Shown one piece after another: positions 47,148 through 60,081 of a stretch of 64,000 bases of DNA. The first letter of the stretch is position 1; the number at the start of each line of letters is the position of its first letter. This DNA comes from Basidiobolus meristosporus CBS 931.73 (taxonomy: Eukaryota; Basidiobolomycota; Basidiobolomycetes; Basidiobolales; Basidiobolaceae): positions 1 to 64,000 of the forward strand of contig MCFE01000111.1 in the NCBI GenBank assembly GCA_002104905.1. Reading direction: 5' to 3'. The position numbers and the translations under genes were made by a program. The notes below the pieces were generated by a model that did not search any database, was not told the DNA's origin, and was given only the letters and a program-made list of their open reading frames with translations.

Positions 47148-48225
47148 TGTAGTGGGGTCACAGTGACACCCACAGGCAGATGTGCTCATTCTCATACATT
47201 CACTTCCCTAAAAAAGGATTACCCCCCCTTTATTAGTATCATCCCAAATTGCAATATTTTCTATTCTGTCTATGTGATTATTACTATGCAACCTGACAAA
47301 CTATTTGTCACTATTAACCCATTGCACAAGCTATTCCTATTCCTTGCCAAGATGCCAAGATAAGATAGTTACCCTATAAGGCAAGTACCCCAACAGTGCC
47401 CATGTCATGTGACCATTTTGGTTTCATAACCCTCCTATCCCACTACCATAAGAGGCAACCACATGACACAAGGGTTTCATATTACCACTACCTGATTGGC
47501 TAGGTGCTACTATGTCTCATGGAACAATCCGCTAAGAATTTGCGCTATTTTTAGTACACAAAGACATGATTGGTTGTCTACTACCTTCCAGAAACTTCTG
47601 GAAAGTATTTTCTAGCAGGAATTTGAGCAGCAAAAAGTATATAAGAGAGGCTATCCCTTAAAATAAATCATCCCTCTTCCAATATTCCAACTTATTGATT
47701 AGTGAGATCACCGCTACCTATTACCACTATTTTCTGACTCAGACCTGACGACACTCCCAGGAAACCGTGCTGACAGCCAACTGACCTTGGAGGCACTACT
47801 TGTGAGGAGTACTCAGAGTAGGTATATTTTATTATATTTGTTTGTTTTCCCAAGTTTGTTCTTGTACAGGCAAAAATACTTTTCAGTCTTTGTAACTATT
47901 GGTCAAAGCTGCATTCTTATCAAGTCCCTGTTGGTGGAGTTTACAGTTGTTTTGACTTTGGAAGCTTTAGTACATTGTCATCTCAAAGGATGTCAAAGCC
48001 ATTATAAACTTTTGTTAAGACGCCAACTAAGTTGGGGATTGTAGTTCAATAGTTTTCCCTTGACAAGCTTGATGCTTTATCCCCCATCACATTAGATTAG
48101 ACAAAAGACCCAATATTCCTAGCAATCTTTTGCCAGAGGTTATTGCACCCAGTGAACACCCCACACACATTCACACTTGAGAAGTGTTGGCCGTATTTTG
48201 CCCTTTGGACTTATACACCACCACA
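47148..48225 (+). repeat. Solo LTR of the element A family
   Basis: TGTAGTGGGG...CACCACA, 1,078 bp, flanked by CCGG on both sides (47144-47147 and 48226-48229). No internal element remains, so it arose by LTR-LTR recombination. It is more diverged from LTR1 and LTR2 than they are from each other, hence older or from another subfamily. Confidence 0.85.
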
Positions 48226-49250
48226 CCGGAATGATTTTGGCAAGAAGTAGTAGTAAATACTCAAAGCCCCTGTTACTGATATTAGTGGAAATGTGCCACT
48301 TCTCTAGCCACAACATTACATCATTCACCAGTAGATGTATTACTGGGATCACTTGGCTCCATAAAGTATCCTTGGCTTTTGTTTCAACAGGTGTTGTCTC
48401 ATTGCATATTGGGGTTTGACTGGGCTCATATGTGGTACTATTGTTAGCAACAATAGGCTCACAATCCATCAGTGAACCTTCTTTGTCAGAGCTATTACTC
48501 TGTGTGCCATATTCAGAAGGCTGAGGTGAGCCTTAAGGCATCACAAACGCACCTTAATTAATTGGTTTGCCTGCTTGAATCCAGGATAATGATCATGGAA
48601 CAAGTCAAGCTCATTCTGCTTGGCATTCAGTTCCTGATTGTCCCATAGTATGCCAGCCTTGAGGTGATGGCATGCTAGACTTCTGACAGGCTCTTGAATA
48701 TTAGCCCACTCTTCATTATTGCACTCAATGGCTTCACAGATCTTCAATGTCTTTTGATTTTTAGACTTTGTTATAAGCACCACATTGTCTCCCTTCAATG
48801 CTATGATGGGTTTTGCTGTGAACTTTGTCCTTAGGCACTGTTATTGTGCTACAAAGACTGTAGGGTGTTCCTTGGCTGCTACATTGGGAAATGGCTCAAT
48901 TCTTGGCTGTGACATTGAGCTACTTAAGTTCCTTCTTTGCAGCAACCATACTGCTTTCTCTAACTAAGATACTGATTGCTAAACATGTATTATCCATTCA
49001 TCCTGTTTCTGGACTATTTCCTGACTACTCTGGGCCATTGCATCTGCCTATCAGCCACTGAAACTGATTGCTTTGTTAATACTTTGGTATGGGCTGACAA
49101 CATACTTGCTAATATGGGTGGTGGTGATGTTATGACAGCCACTTGTGGGCCTTCAACTGAAGGTACTGCATTTGCCACACTCTCATTTGCCTGCGCATGA
49201 CAGCCTGCTAGCAGCTCCACAGAGGTTCTCAACTGCCTACTTGACTGGGA
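48226..49250 (-). pseudogene. Upstream/accessory ORF region of relic T2
   Basis: Minus-strand frame 48541-48798 (ITKSKNQKTLKICEAIECNN, then EWANIQEPVRS) matches the plus-strand frame at 57718-57906 in relic T4. It belongs to the same DNA transposon family but its function is unknown. Confidence 0.55.
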
Positions 49251-49309
49251 GCCTGAGGAGTCTGCATTAATACCCCATCAGTATTAGCCAATATCTCTTG
49301 GTATTCATA

Positions 49310-49870
49310 ATGCCTAAAAGTATATATAGTCCTATCCCCCCTTATGTGTTCCTCAGTGTGATAAGCACAGGTCTTGAATAAACAGCCTTGCCTTGCAAAT
49401 CCACCTTGCCTTGTTGGTCCCCACCTAAGTCATTTGCTGGTCCTGCCTTGCCTAGCTCTACTCTCCTGCCTTGTGTCTATTTCTAACAGTTTTATCAGAC
49501 TGATTTTGACTTGCCAGTGGGTTTCTGCCTACTACCTAAAGTTCTTGAGAAGAACTTATAAAGGACCACCTACTGTAAATATCACTCTGAATCTTTCCCT
49601 AGTGTTGTCCTCTGAAGGCATAGATACTTCATCTTTGTAAAATTATTAGCCAAAGCTGCATTCACTTTATTGCCCTGCTGGTGAAGTTTACAGTTGTTAC
49701 AGTATTGGAAGCTTTAGTACAATATCTATCATTGGATGTTGAAGCTGGCACCTTCTGAAGTGATGCTAACTTATTCAAAGTTGGGGATTGTGGCGCAATA
49801 TTTGTATTCTTGACAAACTAGTGGCCTTATAACCCATATATTAGCTAGTAGTATCCAGTATTTCTGAGCA
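49310..49870 (+). repeat. Diverged LTR-like sequence preceding gag relic 2
   Basis: Segments such as gtttacagttgtt, ttggaagctttagtaca and agttggggattgt parallel the 3' half of the element A LTR, but overall similarity is low. It lies just before the gag at 49920 and may be its degraded 5' LTR. Confidence 0.45.
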
Positions 49871-49899
49871 GGCTCAAGAAACCTCTCCACCTCCTGCAA

Positions 49900-51971
49900 C
49901 CCCAACAAGGCCAGTCCAGAGTACAAGCTTGAAAGTGTCATGGCTGCCTTTACCCAGCTGCAACAAGACAATGCAGATCTCAGAAACACTGTTGTTCTGC
50001 TTCAGAGCCAAAATACTCAACAATCTAGACATACTCCCTCCCGCCATGATCCCAAGATCACTTCCACTACAAAGCTCAATGGCTCCCAAAATGGGTTCCA
50101 AGGTCTCATCAACATAGTCAAACACCACTTGTTGCTACAACCCAATTGGTTCCCAATAGATCAAGCAAAAATGGTTATATCTCTAACCTGTTCACTGGAA
50201 CTGCCCAGAAGTAATTCTCCCCCTTAGTGGAAGTCAACTTCCCTCTACTCAGTGATTACAATGCCTTGCTTACAGAAATAGAGCTAACATTTGGCAACAT
50301 TGACCAGGCCAGAGCTACTGCCAACAAGATCAAGAACTTGAAGTAAGGAGACAGACCTGCATCTGCCTATGCTTCCAAATTTCAGCTACTAGCCAGTGGC
50401 TTGAGCCCTTCGGGTGATGCTGCCCTAATCAGTCAGTTTCAAGATGGACTCAATGATAAAGTCAGTGGCCTACTACTTACACTCCTTGACTCATCTACCT
50501 TGGGTGAAGCAACACATCAAGCAATCCAATATGATGATTGCCTTTTCCAGACAAAACAAAAGTTCTGACATACTTATCAGCCAATCTCCTTCCCAGTAAT
50601 CCAGTTGCCCAGTATTAAGCCCAATGATCCTATGCAAATTGACTGTGCCAAATACAAGAGACTTACAAACAAAGAAAGATCTAGGCGTCAGCAGGTAAAC
50701 TCTGCCTGTACTGTGGCCAATAAGGCCACATGCCAAGTCTTGCCCCAACAAGAGGTCCAGCATCAAACTCCTGCAATCATCCAGTGAACAGCCTTCTCCA
50801 GGATTGTTGGGAAACTCCAGTGTCCAGGCACAATGATAAGCTTGCAACTTGATCCTCCAATGAAAATTCAACACACTCAAGAAACATCATTTGCTACCAA
50901 ATCCAACCAGTCCTCATGAATGCCTGTCAATATCCATATCCCTGAGTCCAGTCCTGTCCATGTCCTTGCTCTCATAGACACTGGTGCTTCCTCCTGCTTC
51001 ATTGACCAGTTCTTTGTCCAGAAGCACAAAATCTCCACTATCCAGAAATCCTGTCCTCTCCAAGTAGAAGTCATGGATGGAAGATCCCTTTCCTCTAGTG
51101 CTGTTACCTGTGAGACATGTCTACTCCAGCTGTCCAGTACTGGCCACCATGAGATAATAGCCTTCAACATCATGAACTCTCCCCACTACCCCATAGTCCT
51201 TGGAAGCCCCTGGCTTAGTTACCATAACCCAGCTATCAACTGGAAGACCAAAACCCTGATATTCCTCAGAGTCCATCAGGTCAACTCTGTGCAAGTACCT
51301 GACTTCTCAGGTGAAGAAGCATTTTTTCCCAAGCTACTCCAGACCCATGAGCCCATCATCACTGAAGGAACCCCCTTCAATGGAATACCTGCCAAGTATC
51401 AAGAGTTTGCCCATATCTTTGATAAGAAGAAAGCAGAACTACTCCCAGCACATAAACTCTATTAATGTCTCATTGACCTTGAAGATGGAAAACCCCCACC
51501 TTTTGGCCCTATCCACAACCTCTTGCAACCTGAGTTGAGAGAACTCCACTGCTATATCCAAGAAAACCTCCAGAGAGGTTTATTCAGCTTTCCAAGCCCC
51601 CAGCTGATGGCCCAATACTCTTTGTCAAAAAAAAGGAGGGTACTCTAAGAATGTGTGTAGACTACCACGCACTGATTAAGATCTCAATCCAGAACTAGTA
51701 CCCTTTGCACTGGATCAATACCCTGTTGGATCAGCTCTCTGCTGCCCAATTATCTACTAAAACTGACCTCAGAGGAGCTTATAACCTTGTAAGGATCAAG
51801 CCCAGTGATGAATGGAAAACTGCCTTCAGGACAAAATATGGTCACTTGAGTATAAAGTTATGTCCTTTGGCCTCACCAATGCCTCAGCTGACTTTTCAAC
51901 ACCTGATGAATGACATATTCCATGAGCACCTTAACCAATTTGTGGTTATCTCTGTATAGTGTGAAGCTTTA
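49900..51971 (+). pseudogene. Ty3-type gag-pro-RT relic, copy 2
   Basis: Gag 49940-50700 starts MAAFTQLQQDNADLRNTVVL and includes KLNGSQNGFQGLINIVKHH and a mutated zinc knuckle. Protease 50920-51465 has ALIDTGASSCFID and PIVLGSPWLSYHNPAINW. Broken RT follows to about 51960 (TDLRGAYNLVRIKPSDEWKT), ending at QFVVIS just before the expected YLDD box, where the foldback element FB2 begins. Several stops. Element A and this relic belong to different Ty3 lineages. Confidence 0.78.
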
Positions 51972-52614
51972 AGACTTGTTCCATTGGATAGTGCCACATT
52001 GAGCCATTAGTTTAGGGTTAGGTGCTTCACCCATCATGCAGGGGAAAATCCAATCTCTGACCTTTTTTTGGGATGAATGTAGTGCATGATCTGTAAGCGG
52101 AAAGAAGGACTGAAGACATGTTTCTGGAACTCAATACCCATGGCACTCTGAACCTAGCTCATATGGCTTGTAACATGTCACAAACATACATGACACATTC
52201 TTGGTTAACTAGTGCTATTTGGCACTTTAAGTGCTTTGTGTAGTTTTTACTTTAGGGCCAATATTTAAATTCAGTTGCAGATAGTACCAGTGGACCAAGA
52301 TAGTGCCATCCATTTTTGTGACATGTTACAAGCCACTGGAGCTAGATTCAGTGTGCCATGGGCTTGAGTAGCAGATGCTTGTCCTCAGTCCTTCTATGCT
52401 CTGCCCCATCATGTACAACATTGAACTCAAAAAAATGGCAAAAAATGGATTTTCTCCAGCACAATGGGTGAAACACATGGGCTGCCTTGCATGAAGATGA
52501 AGATCTATGGTTCCCACTCAGTGACCAAGTATAAGTCCACCAGACCTCCCTGGCACACTAACACATCATTTGGCACACATGGCTCAATGTGGTACTGTCT
52601 AACAAAACAAATCT
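51972..52614. mobile_element. Foldback element FB2
   Basis: Same family as FB1. The left end AGACTTGTTCCATTGGATAGTG is nearly identical to FB1; the right end is diverged. The left arm runs to about 52230 and the right starts near 52278, in inverted relation. It truncates the RT of gag-pol relic 2. No clear target duplication remains. Confidence 0.75.
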
Positions 52615-54556
52615 AACAAGTACCCACTCAGTATCAATCAAGCGCACACATATCAGATATATTTGCTGGCAAACATTACAAACAGCTTAGAAGTAAGGGC
52701 TACTTTCAAGGTATATATGCCCATGCCTTTGTCTTGTCACTTAATGGATTCTCATTAAGCAAGTTTCTACCGGCAAATCCTGCTGGCCACTGGCTCTCAT
52801 CAACCTGAGTCTGCCACCTATGTTATAGTATCCAAGCAGAAATCAGATGGTGGTCTCACTGGCATCTGGGCCTAAATCACTGTGCAGCCTGGATAGCTAC
52901 CAGTAGCCATTGCTGGAGGAATCTTGAATACCTTCCAGTGGGATAACAGTAAATGGCTGTCATGTCAAAGCACATATTATTAAATGCATTTGGAGATACC
53001 CCAGCCATCAGCAAGATAGCCAGCTTTTCTGAGCACAATGGATGGTATTGCTTTCAAATGTGTGAGATCCAGGGGACTTACTCCATAACCCATTCATATT
53101 AATATAGCTCAAACACCAACACTGTGAGCAATGCATTTGCTTTTCACCAATATCCTTATACTAAAGACCAAGTTGTATATGGCGCATTTCAATCTCAATG
53201 AGCCCCTTGAGATACCAGAAAAATTTAAAAGAGTTGGCAAGATATTACAGAGTATCTGCTACCCTAAGTACTTCTCACAGGCTCCAATCAACATTCATAT
53301 GCATATGCAACAATCCAAATGCAAAGACTGGATGAATTAGATATGTATTTATCAAGTGGCCTTCTAAATTCAATTCTACCAAGAGTACATTGGAAGCATT
53401 GAGAGTCATATGGGGACATTGCAGGAATATTTATTCATAAGCTGATCACCAATGCAAATGCCATGCATATACAGCTTTTGTGCAAAGAATTTGTGACAGG
53501 GCTTAAGCATCTATATTACAAACATAAAGCTGAATGCATACATCTCTGCTGCTAATGTGCATATTTGCTACTCCATCTTGCTTTGTGTGTGGAGAATATT
53601 GGACCTTACTTCAACTTTTGGGAGTTTCCTATGGAGCAAATGTGTGGGGAAATAGGAAGACAAGTCAAGTTTCAAGTACTACCATAACCCTATCTCATCA
53701 AGAATATTACCTTCAAGTGTGTCATGGATGTGAAAAGTTGGCACATGGCAGACTGACAGGAAGAGTTGGAAAATACTGAGGACAGATGTACACATGGAGA
53801 TATCTATACCTATGGCATTAAGAAGCTAAGCAGCCCCAATGTGTGGGTAATCAGTTTAGTGATGCAAAGTTAGGTTGGGTGCAACTAGTAAATAATTTCT
53901 ATTAGGAAAACACTACCAAGATAGTCAGATTTCTTTTGGTTGCAAGCCAATTTCTACATCTTGCAATATGGAATTACACAAACAAGAGCAGAATACACCT
54001 ATACAGGGGACCAGAATCCAGCAGGGAGAAGGAATATATTGGCTAAATACCTAAAAATTCCTTGCAGATAATCAGGAGGTATGCATGGCAGAAGTGGTTG
54101 CAACCAAGCATATGTCTGCATGATGTGTATGTTGCCAGCAATACAAGATATATGGTTACTTTGCAAGTTTCACACTAAAAAGCTGTAAAGTTGAGGTTAT
54201 AGAAGTATGTTACTTGCAGCAGGGGTGCATATTTATGGAGGTTAGTAAGCAGAAGGCCATAATATTTTTTGATTTGAACAATATGTGGAATACCCACAGT
54301 AGTAGTGTTCAAGCAAATAAAGTGGGGTGATTCTGCAGTGGAAAATATAAATTGCACAAGAGGAGGTAGAAAAAAGAAATACCATTTGGTAAATTGGTAT
54401 GGTAGCATTCTATAGAACTAGCTGTAGCTGGCCATACTGCTGTAATACTGCCATTAGAGGCTTGCAATGAGGCCATCAAAATACTGCCATGTTTTTTGCC
54501 ATATAAGGCAATTGGATGTACTGGATAGTTAGATCCACTTAAATAGTTGTGGAGCA
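52615..54556 (+). mobile_element. Tnp2-type DNA transposon relic T3
   Basis: Plus-strand copy of the T family. 53131-53340 (KLYMAHFNLNEPLEIPEKF) and 53534-53779 (HQEYYLQVCHGCEKLAHGR) match T2 core segments. The sequence runs without interruption through 53841-53860, the place where element A sits in T2, so T3 shows the empty site. 54060-54556 is the inverted counterpart of 36813-37560. Many stops. Confidence 0.7.
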
Positions 54557-57153
54557 AATTAAGACCGCAAGGATCATGCCATTGACACAGGAGATAGCCC
54601 TCCAGTGAGCAAGACACCTTACAGAATGAGTCCATTGGAATTGGAGGAAATGAAGAGACAAATTGAGCAGCTATTGGAGCAAGGATACATCAGGCCCAGC
54701 AAGTCACCTTGGGGAGCACCAGCGCTTTTTGTGAAAAAGAAGGATGGAACACTTAGGATGTGCATTGACTACAGAGCCCTGAACTCAGTTACTGTCAAGA
54801 ATAAGTACCCCATACCTTGGATTGATGAGCTTTTGGACCAACTTAATAGAGCCACTATTTTCAGCAAGATCGACCTCATGTCAGGATACAACCAGATTAG
54901 GGTGAAACCAGAAGATATCCCTAAGACAGCATTCAGGACCGGATATGGACACTGCAAGTACTTAGTCATGAGTTTTGGCCTCACTAATGCCCCTGCAACA
55001 TTCATGACGCTGATGCAGACTGTCTTTCAGGAGTACCTAGACAAGTTTGTGATAATCTACCTGGATGACATATTGATATACAGCAAGACAGAAAAGGATC
55101 ACATGGTGCACATTGAAAAGGTCTTGAAGAAACTAAGAGAGAACAAGCTATATGGCAAGCTAGCCAAGTGTGAATTCTTCAAGGAACACGTAGAATATCT
55201 GGGACACATAGTGACTAGCACAGGAGTAACCTTAGACCCCAAGAAGGTGGAAGTAATCAAGAATTTGAAGCAGCCCCATAGCATATCAGAACTCAGATCC
55301 TTCCTTGGAATGGTTTCCTATTATCAGAGATTTGTCAAGTCATTTGCAAGTATTGCAGCCCCTTTAACTGATATTCTCAAGAAAGACAATACCTACAAGT
55401 GGGACATAGCTTGTGAGACTGCCTTCCAGACGCTAAAGAATGAACTTGCTAAGCTGCCAAGCTTAAGAATACCAGACTTCAGAAAAGAGTTCACTCTGTG
55501 CACAGATGCTTCAGATTATGCAATTGGTGGAGTGCTGAGCCAAGTACACAAGGGAAAGGACTACCCTGTTGCCTTTGAATCCAAGAAACTGAACTCAGCA
55601 GAACAAAACTATCCAGTCCATGAGAAGGAGATGCTTGCTATAATACACTGTTTGAAGACATGGAGATGCTATATTGAAGGAGTCAAATGCACTGTGAAGA
55701 CTGATCATGCCTCCCTCAAGTATATATTTACTCAGAAGGTACTCTCTAGAAGAATGACAAGATGGAATGAATACATTCAGCAATTTGACCTGGAGATTGT
55801 CTACTGTCCTGGAAAAAACAATACGGTAGCTGATGCCTTATCAAGATTAGATCAAGTTGCACAACTCAACTTGGTGCATGAATCAGATTGGCCTAGCCTA
55901 TTACCAAAGTACTTGGAGGACAAAGCCATTCCTAATGAGGTGGATGAAGATATCAAGAAGATAATCCGTGATGAAGCCAGCAAATTTGTTGTACAGAATG
56001 AAACACTCTACCAAATTGTTGATGGAAGCCCTATTGCCTATTGTCCTTATGTTGCTTGCCTGGATTTAATACATAAGCTACACAATGGATATGGACATCT
56101 TGGGATTGAAGGAACCTATAGCCTTGTGAAAGCCAGAGCATGGTGGCCCAGAATGAAACAAGACATTGAGAAGCTAGTAAAAACATGCCCAAACTGCCAA
56201 ATCAATCAAGGCCAGCCACAAAGAATTGCCAAACTTTTCCTTTGGAGCCTGTAAGACCATTTGAGAGATGGGGAATTGACTTTATTGGAAGACTGCCAAC
56301 TACCAGGAAATGCAACTGTTGGATCCTAGTAGCAATTGACCATGCAACTAAATGGCCAGTTGCTAAAGCTGTACCAATAGCCAGTGAACAAGAAGTTGCA
56401 AGTTTCATTTACCATGAGATCCTGATGAAGTTTGGATGCCCTGTGGAGATCTTATCCAATAGAGGTGCAAACTTTATGGCAAAGACATTAGAGGCTTACC
56501 TGGAAATGCAGCAGATCAGACACTTGAAAACCTTGGCATATCACCCCAGAACCAATGGAGTCACTGAGCGGTTTAATGGATTATTTGGAAAAATGCTGAC
56601 CTAGTATGCAAATGGAGCTGTCAGTAGATGGGATGAGTATATAGACCAAGCACTCTTTTCATGCAGAGTCAGAGTACACAACACCACCCAGCAATCACCA
56701 TTTTACTTAGTTTATGGATGTGAACCAAGAATTCCAGGAGATCTCACACAACCAAAGCTTACAGACACCTTAGAAGATGAACTCAGTCAGCCAAGTAGAC
56801 ACCAGCAACTGGAACAAAGACGTCAAGAGGCTCAGACCAGAGTATCTCAAAGTGCAGAAAAGATGAAGCAGAGATTTGATAAGACTATAGCACCAGAAGC
56901 ATTGACAGTTGGGAACTTTGTATTGCTAAGAAACAACACTTGGAAGAAGTTTGAGCCACAATGGACAGGACCATTCAAGATCATCAGAGAATGTCCATTT
57001 GCAACTTACCAACTGGTGGACAAACAAGGTAATATCCGCAAAGACTTAGTGCATAGGGACAGACTCAAGCGTGCAAGACTTGCTGATAATACTGAACCAT
57101 CAAGATATTGGTATCACAAGAAAAGAGATTCAGGAGAACCCTCTCAACTTTAG
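54556..57153 (+). pseudogene. Ty3-type element C pol (RT, RNase H, integrase), 5'-truncated
   Basis: The best-preserved pol here. 54605-56254 encodes RT ([41 protein letters not shown]), RNase H ([15 protein letters not shown]) and the integrase zinc finger ([14 protein letters not shown]). A frameshift near 56225 moves the core to 56185-56604, and an in-frame TAG at 56602 interrupts before the C-terminal region ending 57153. The integrase catalytic Asp in the usual SDRG box is Asn (SNRGANF, codon 56458-56460). Gag, protease and the 5' LTR are absent. Confidence 0.88.
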
Positions 57154-57163
57154 TAGGGGAGAA

Positions 57164-57531
57164 TGTTATGATCTGCCGCTTGAATGTTTAAGTTAGATCA
57201 GTTTTTAGTCAAATCAATTAGTATATGTTTAGGTTATCAGTATATCAGTATTATCTATGAAGTCAGTGGCATTAGTCAGCAAATGAATCAGCAGATCCTT
57301 ATCAGACAGAAATAGATATATTAAGTAGAATCTTATTGGGTGATGATGATGCAATCAAGTGAGTTATCAGCCACAACCTACATTAGGAAATACAATTAGT
57401 CAGCAATTGATCTGGCAAAATGTATATAAGGAGCTGCTGGAACCTCAATAAAAATCAGTTCAAGTTTTAGTGAGTACAATACTAGCTAAACTCCCTATTC
57501 CTCTACAACTCTTATACAAAGACTTGTAACA
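57164..57531 (+). repeat. 3' LTR of element C (368 bp)
   Basis: TGTTATGATC...CTTGTAACA, preceded by the purine-rich tagtaggggagaa. Contains TATATAAGGAGC and AATAAAAATC promoter and poly(A)-like motifs. Confidence 0.85.
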
Positions 57532-59140
57532 CATGTAGAGAAAGCAGTGTGTTTGCTGAAAAGAAGATACTCAAGTAGCTCAATTTCACAGCTAAGAGCT
57601 GAGCCATTTCCAAATGTAACTGCAGAGGAGCACCACAGAGTCTTTGAAGCACAACAATAGTGCCCAAAGATAAAGCCCACAGGAAAACATATCACAGCAG
57701 GGGAGGCAGAAAGTCTAGTGTTAACATCAAAGCCTAAAAATCAAAAGAAATTGAAGATCTGTGAAGCTGCTGAGTGTAATGACAAACAGTGGGCTAATAT
57801 TCAAGAGGCCATTAGAAATCAAGCATACCAACACCTTAAGGCCAGCATATCATGTTATCATCAGCAGCTCAAGGCCAAGCAGATTGCACTTGACTTGTTC
57901 TATTAGCATTATCCTGAATTCAAAAAAGCACACAGATTTTGGGCTAGAATTGGTATGCTAAGAAAGTATTTCCAGAATAGCAGAAACTATCAGAGGCTAA
58001 AGAACAAGGGTACAATGACTAAAAACCAGCAGCTTCCTCAAGAGCCTGCTACAAGTAGGGCCAAAAGGTCCAAACAAGCATCAAAGAGCCATCAGGTAGA
58101 TGGAAGAGTGCTGATCAGGGAAAGGCAGGCAGACACAGATGAACCAGTACAACATTTTCCAAGGAAAAAGTGTAGTTCTACTCAAGAAGCACTCAGTCAA
58201 AGCAACAGTGAAGGATCTGGCAGTGATAAGAACTAGCAGCTACCTCAGGAGCCTATCACACCATGGGCTGAGACCTTGAGACAAGCAGAAAAGAAGTATT
58301 AGGTTGCCTGCAGAGTGCCAGCAAGGGACAAACAGGGTAATCATATGCATCAGAGTAGTATTAGCAAAGAGAAAATATAGTTCAATACAATAAGCACTCA
58401 GACAAAGTAGTAGCGCAAGTCCTGGCAGTGAAAAAGGAAAAGGTAAAGCTAAAAAAGTCTACCCAGGCCAGAGACAGGGAGGCATGAGATAAAGCTTCAG
58501 TTCCTGCCAATTAATTGCAGCTCTTCACAATTAACACTGTAAGCCCAGAGCAGACTGAAACCCATCATTGCCAATGAGAATTACCAACAAGACAACTGTT
58601 GCGCTCACAAAGGTAGGAAGTGCAGCCAGTTGTGCTACACTCCAGTGGGGTAGATGAGCTTGTAGAGAAAGGCAACATTGCTAACAGAATGGAGATTCAA
58701 CTGATAGACACAGTATCAATGTCAAGAACTCAAAATGTTATCACAATGCCTTCAGTGGAACTGTGGAGCATTAATAGGCCCACCAGGAGGTTGCAGCACA
58801 TCTTCAAGATCTGTACTCACTTGAATATTGCAAGACTTTTTTGCAAAGACTGGCAGATGAGGTGCTAGACATTTAAGTGTCAGCTGAAGATCAGGATATA
58901 TGGGAACCAGTGAAAGAACAGTGGCATAAAGCTGTTGGGCTCCCACTAATGTCATAGAAATGGAGCATTATAGCAGAAATACTTATTGAGTGGTGGATTC
59001 TGATGGAGTTACTTGTTGAGTATGGGGTTGGGCTTAATGTTAGTGTAAGGTACAGGGACTTGTATGGGTTATTACAACTGGCAATTGAGGAACAATTGAA
59101 GTTTCAACAGAAATAAATCAGTTTGTATGCTGATAAGGTT
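57532..59140 (+). mobile_element. DNA transposon relic T4 (accessory-ORF region)
   Basis: Plus-strand frames 57718-57906 and 57955-58236 correspond to the accessory region of T2 (48541-48798). 58600-58990 corresponds to T1 at 33270-33600 (minus). Basic, Lys/Gln/Ser-rich, no recognisable domain. Broken by stops. Confidence 0.55.
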
Positions 59141-59298
59141 GAGAATAACTGACTTCAGACAAGATTTTACCCTCTACACAGATGCATTGGATTTTTGAAT
59201 TGGTGGAGTACTGAGCCAAAAACATGTGGGAAAGGAATACCCAGCTGCTTTTGAATTCAAGAAACTGAACCCAGCAGAGCAAAGCTATCCAGTGCATA
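59141..59298 (+). pseudogene. RNase H fragment of an element C copy
   Basis: Encodes DFRQDFTLYTDALDF, stop, IGGVLSQKHVGKEYPAAFEF and KKLNPAEQSYPVH, matching element C RNase H at 55480-55625. One in-frame TGA. It ends abruptly at the adjoining solo LTR. Confidence 0.75.
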
Positions 59299-59665
59299 TG
59301 TTATGATCCACAGCTTGAAAGTTTAAGTATGATTAGTTTGTAGGAATATCATATAGTTTTCTGTTTAGCCTATCATGATATCAGCATGATCTACCAAATT
59401 AGTGGTGTTAGTAAATAGGAGAGTCAGCTGATCCTTACAAGAAAGAAATGGATAAATCAAGTAAAATCTAATTGGGTCTTGATGATGCACTCAAATAAGT
59501 CATCAGCCACATCACACAATAGGAAACTTGATTAGTCTGCAAATTATCTGGCAAAATAAATATAAAGAGCAGCTGAAACCTCAACAAAAATGGTTCAAGT
59601 TTTAGTGAATACTTTACTGGCTAAACTTGTGTCCCTCTACCACTCTCATACCAGGGCTTGTAACA
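59299..59665 (+). repeat. Solo LTR of the element C family (367 bp)
   Basis: TGTTATGATCCACAG...GCTTGTAACA, about the same length as the LTR at 57164 with many substitutions. Inserted in or deleted against the RNase H fragment; no clear target duplication. Confidence 0.8.
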
Positions 59666-59713
59666 TTAGCAACAGCATTGACCAGAAACCTCCCCCCTGA
59701 AGAAAGAAGGAGC

Positions 59714-60081
59714 TGTTGCAATTTAAGAAGTGATTTGGATATAAGGAACTTATCAAGAAATAATGATCACAGTTGAACTGTTGTTTCTTCATAAAGAGGA
59801 TCAGTATTATTGCCTTTGTAGAAGTAGTACAGCTGTAACACTAAGTATGGAGGGTTTGTTAACATTCAGGAGCATTCTGTAACAGCTTCAGGGTTAGTAC
59901 ATAACATTTGCAAAAATTGTTAAATTGATCATCACTATAGGGGTGTAATCATAGGATAAGAGATGTGAAGAAACTGGCAAAGTTGGGGCTGCAAATTAGT
60001 CCTACAGTGACCAAGACTAGTCTAGAATTGTTAAGTAATTTTTAGCTGCTGAATGTTACTAAATAGTTCAATATCTCAGCA
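59714..60081 (-). repeat. LTR of copia element D2 (368 bp)
   Basis: TGTTGCAATTTAAG...AATATCTCAGCA on the plus strand, homologous to the LTR at 60451. The D2 internal 3' end follows at 60082. Confidence 0.82.

Larger units (their letters stand above)
36813..49250 (-). mobile_element. Tnp2-type DNA transposon relic T2, split by two LTR insertions
   Basis: One minus-strand transposon relic in three blocks: 48230-49250 (5' accessory ORF, about 48541-48798), 45511-47147 (tnp2 core) and 36813-37738 (downstream part). Removing the Ty3 element 37739-45506 and the solo LTR 47148-48225, each with one copy of its target duplication, restores alignment with relics T3 (53821-53880) and T1 (34141-34200). 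The age order is therefore T2 first, LTR elements later. Confidence 0.75.
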
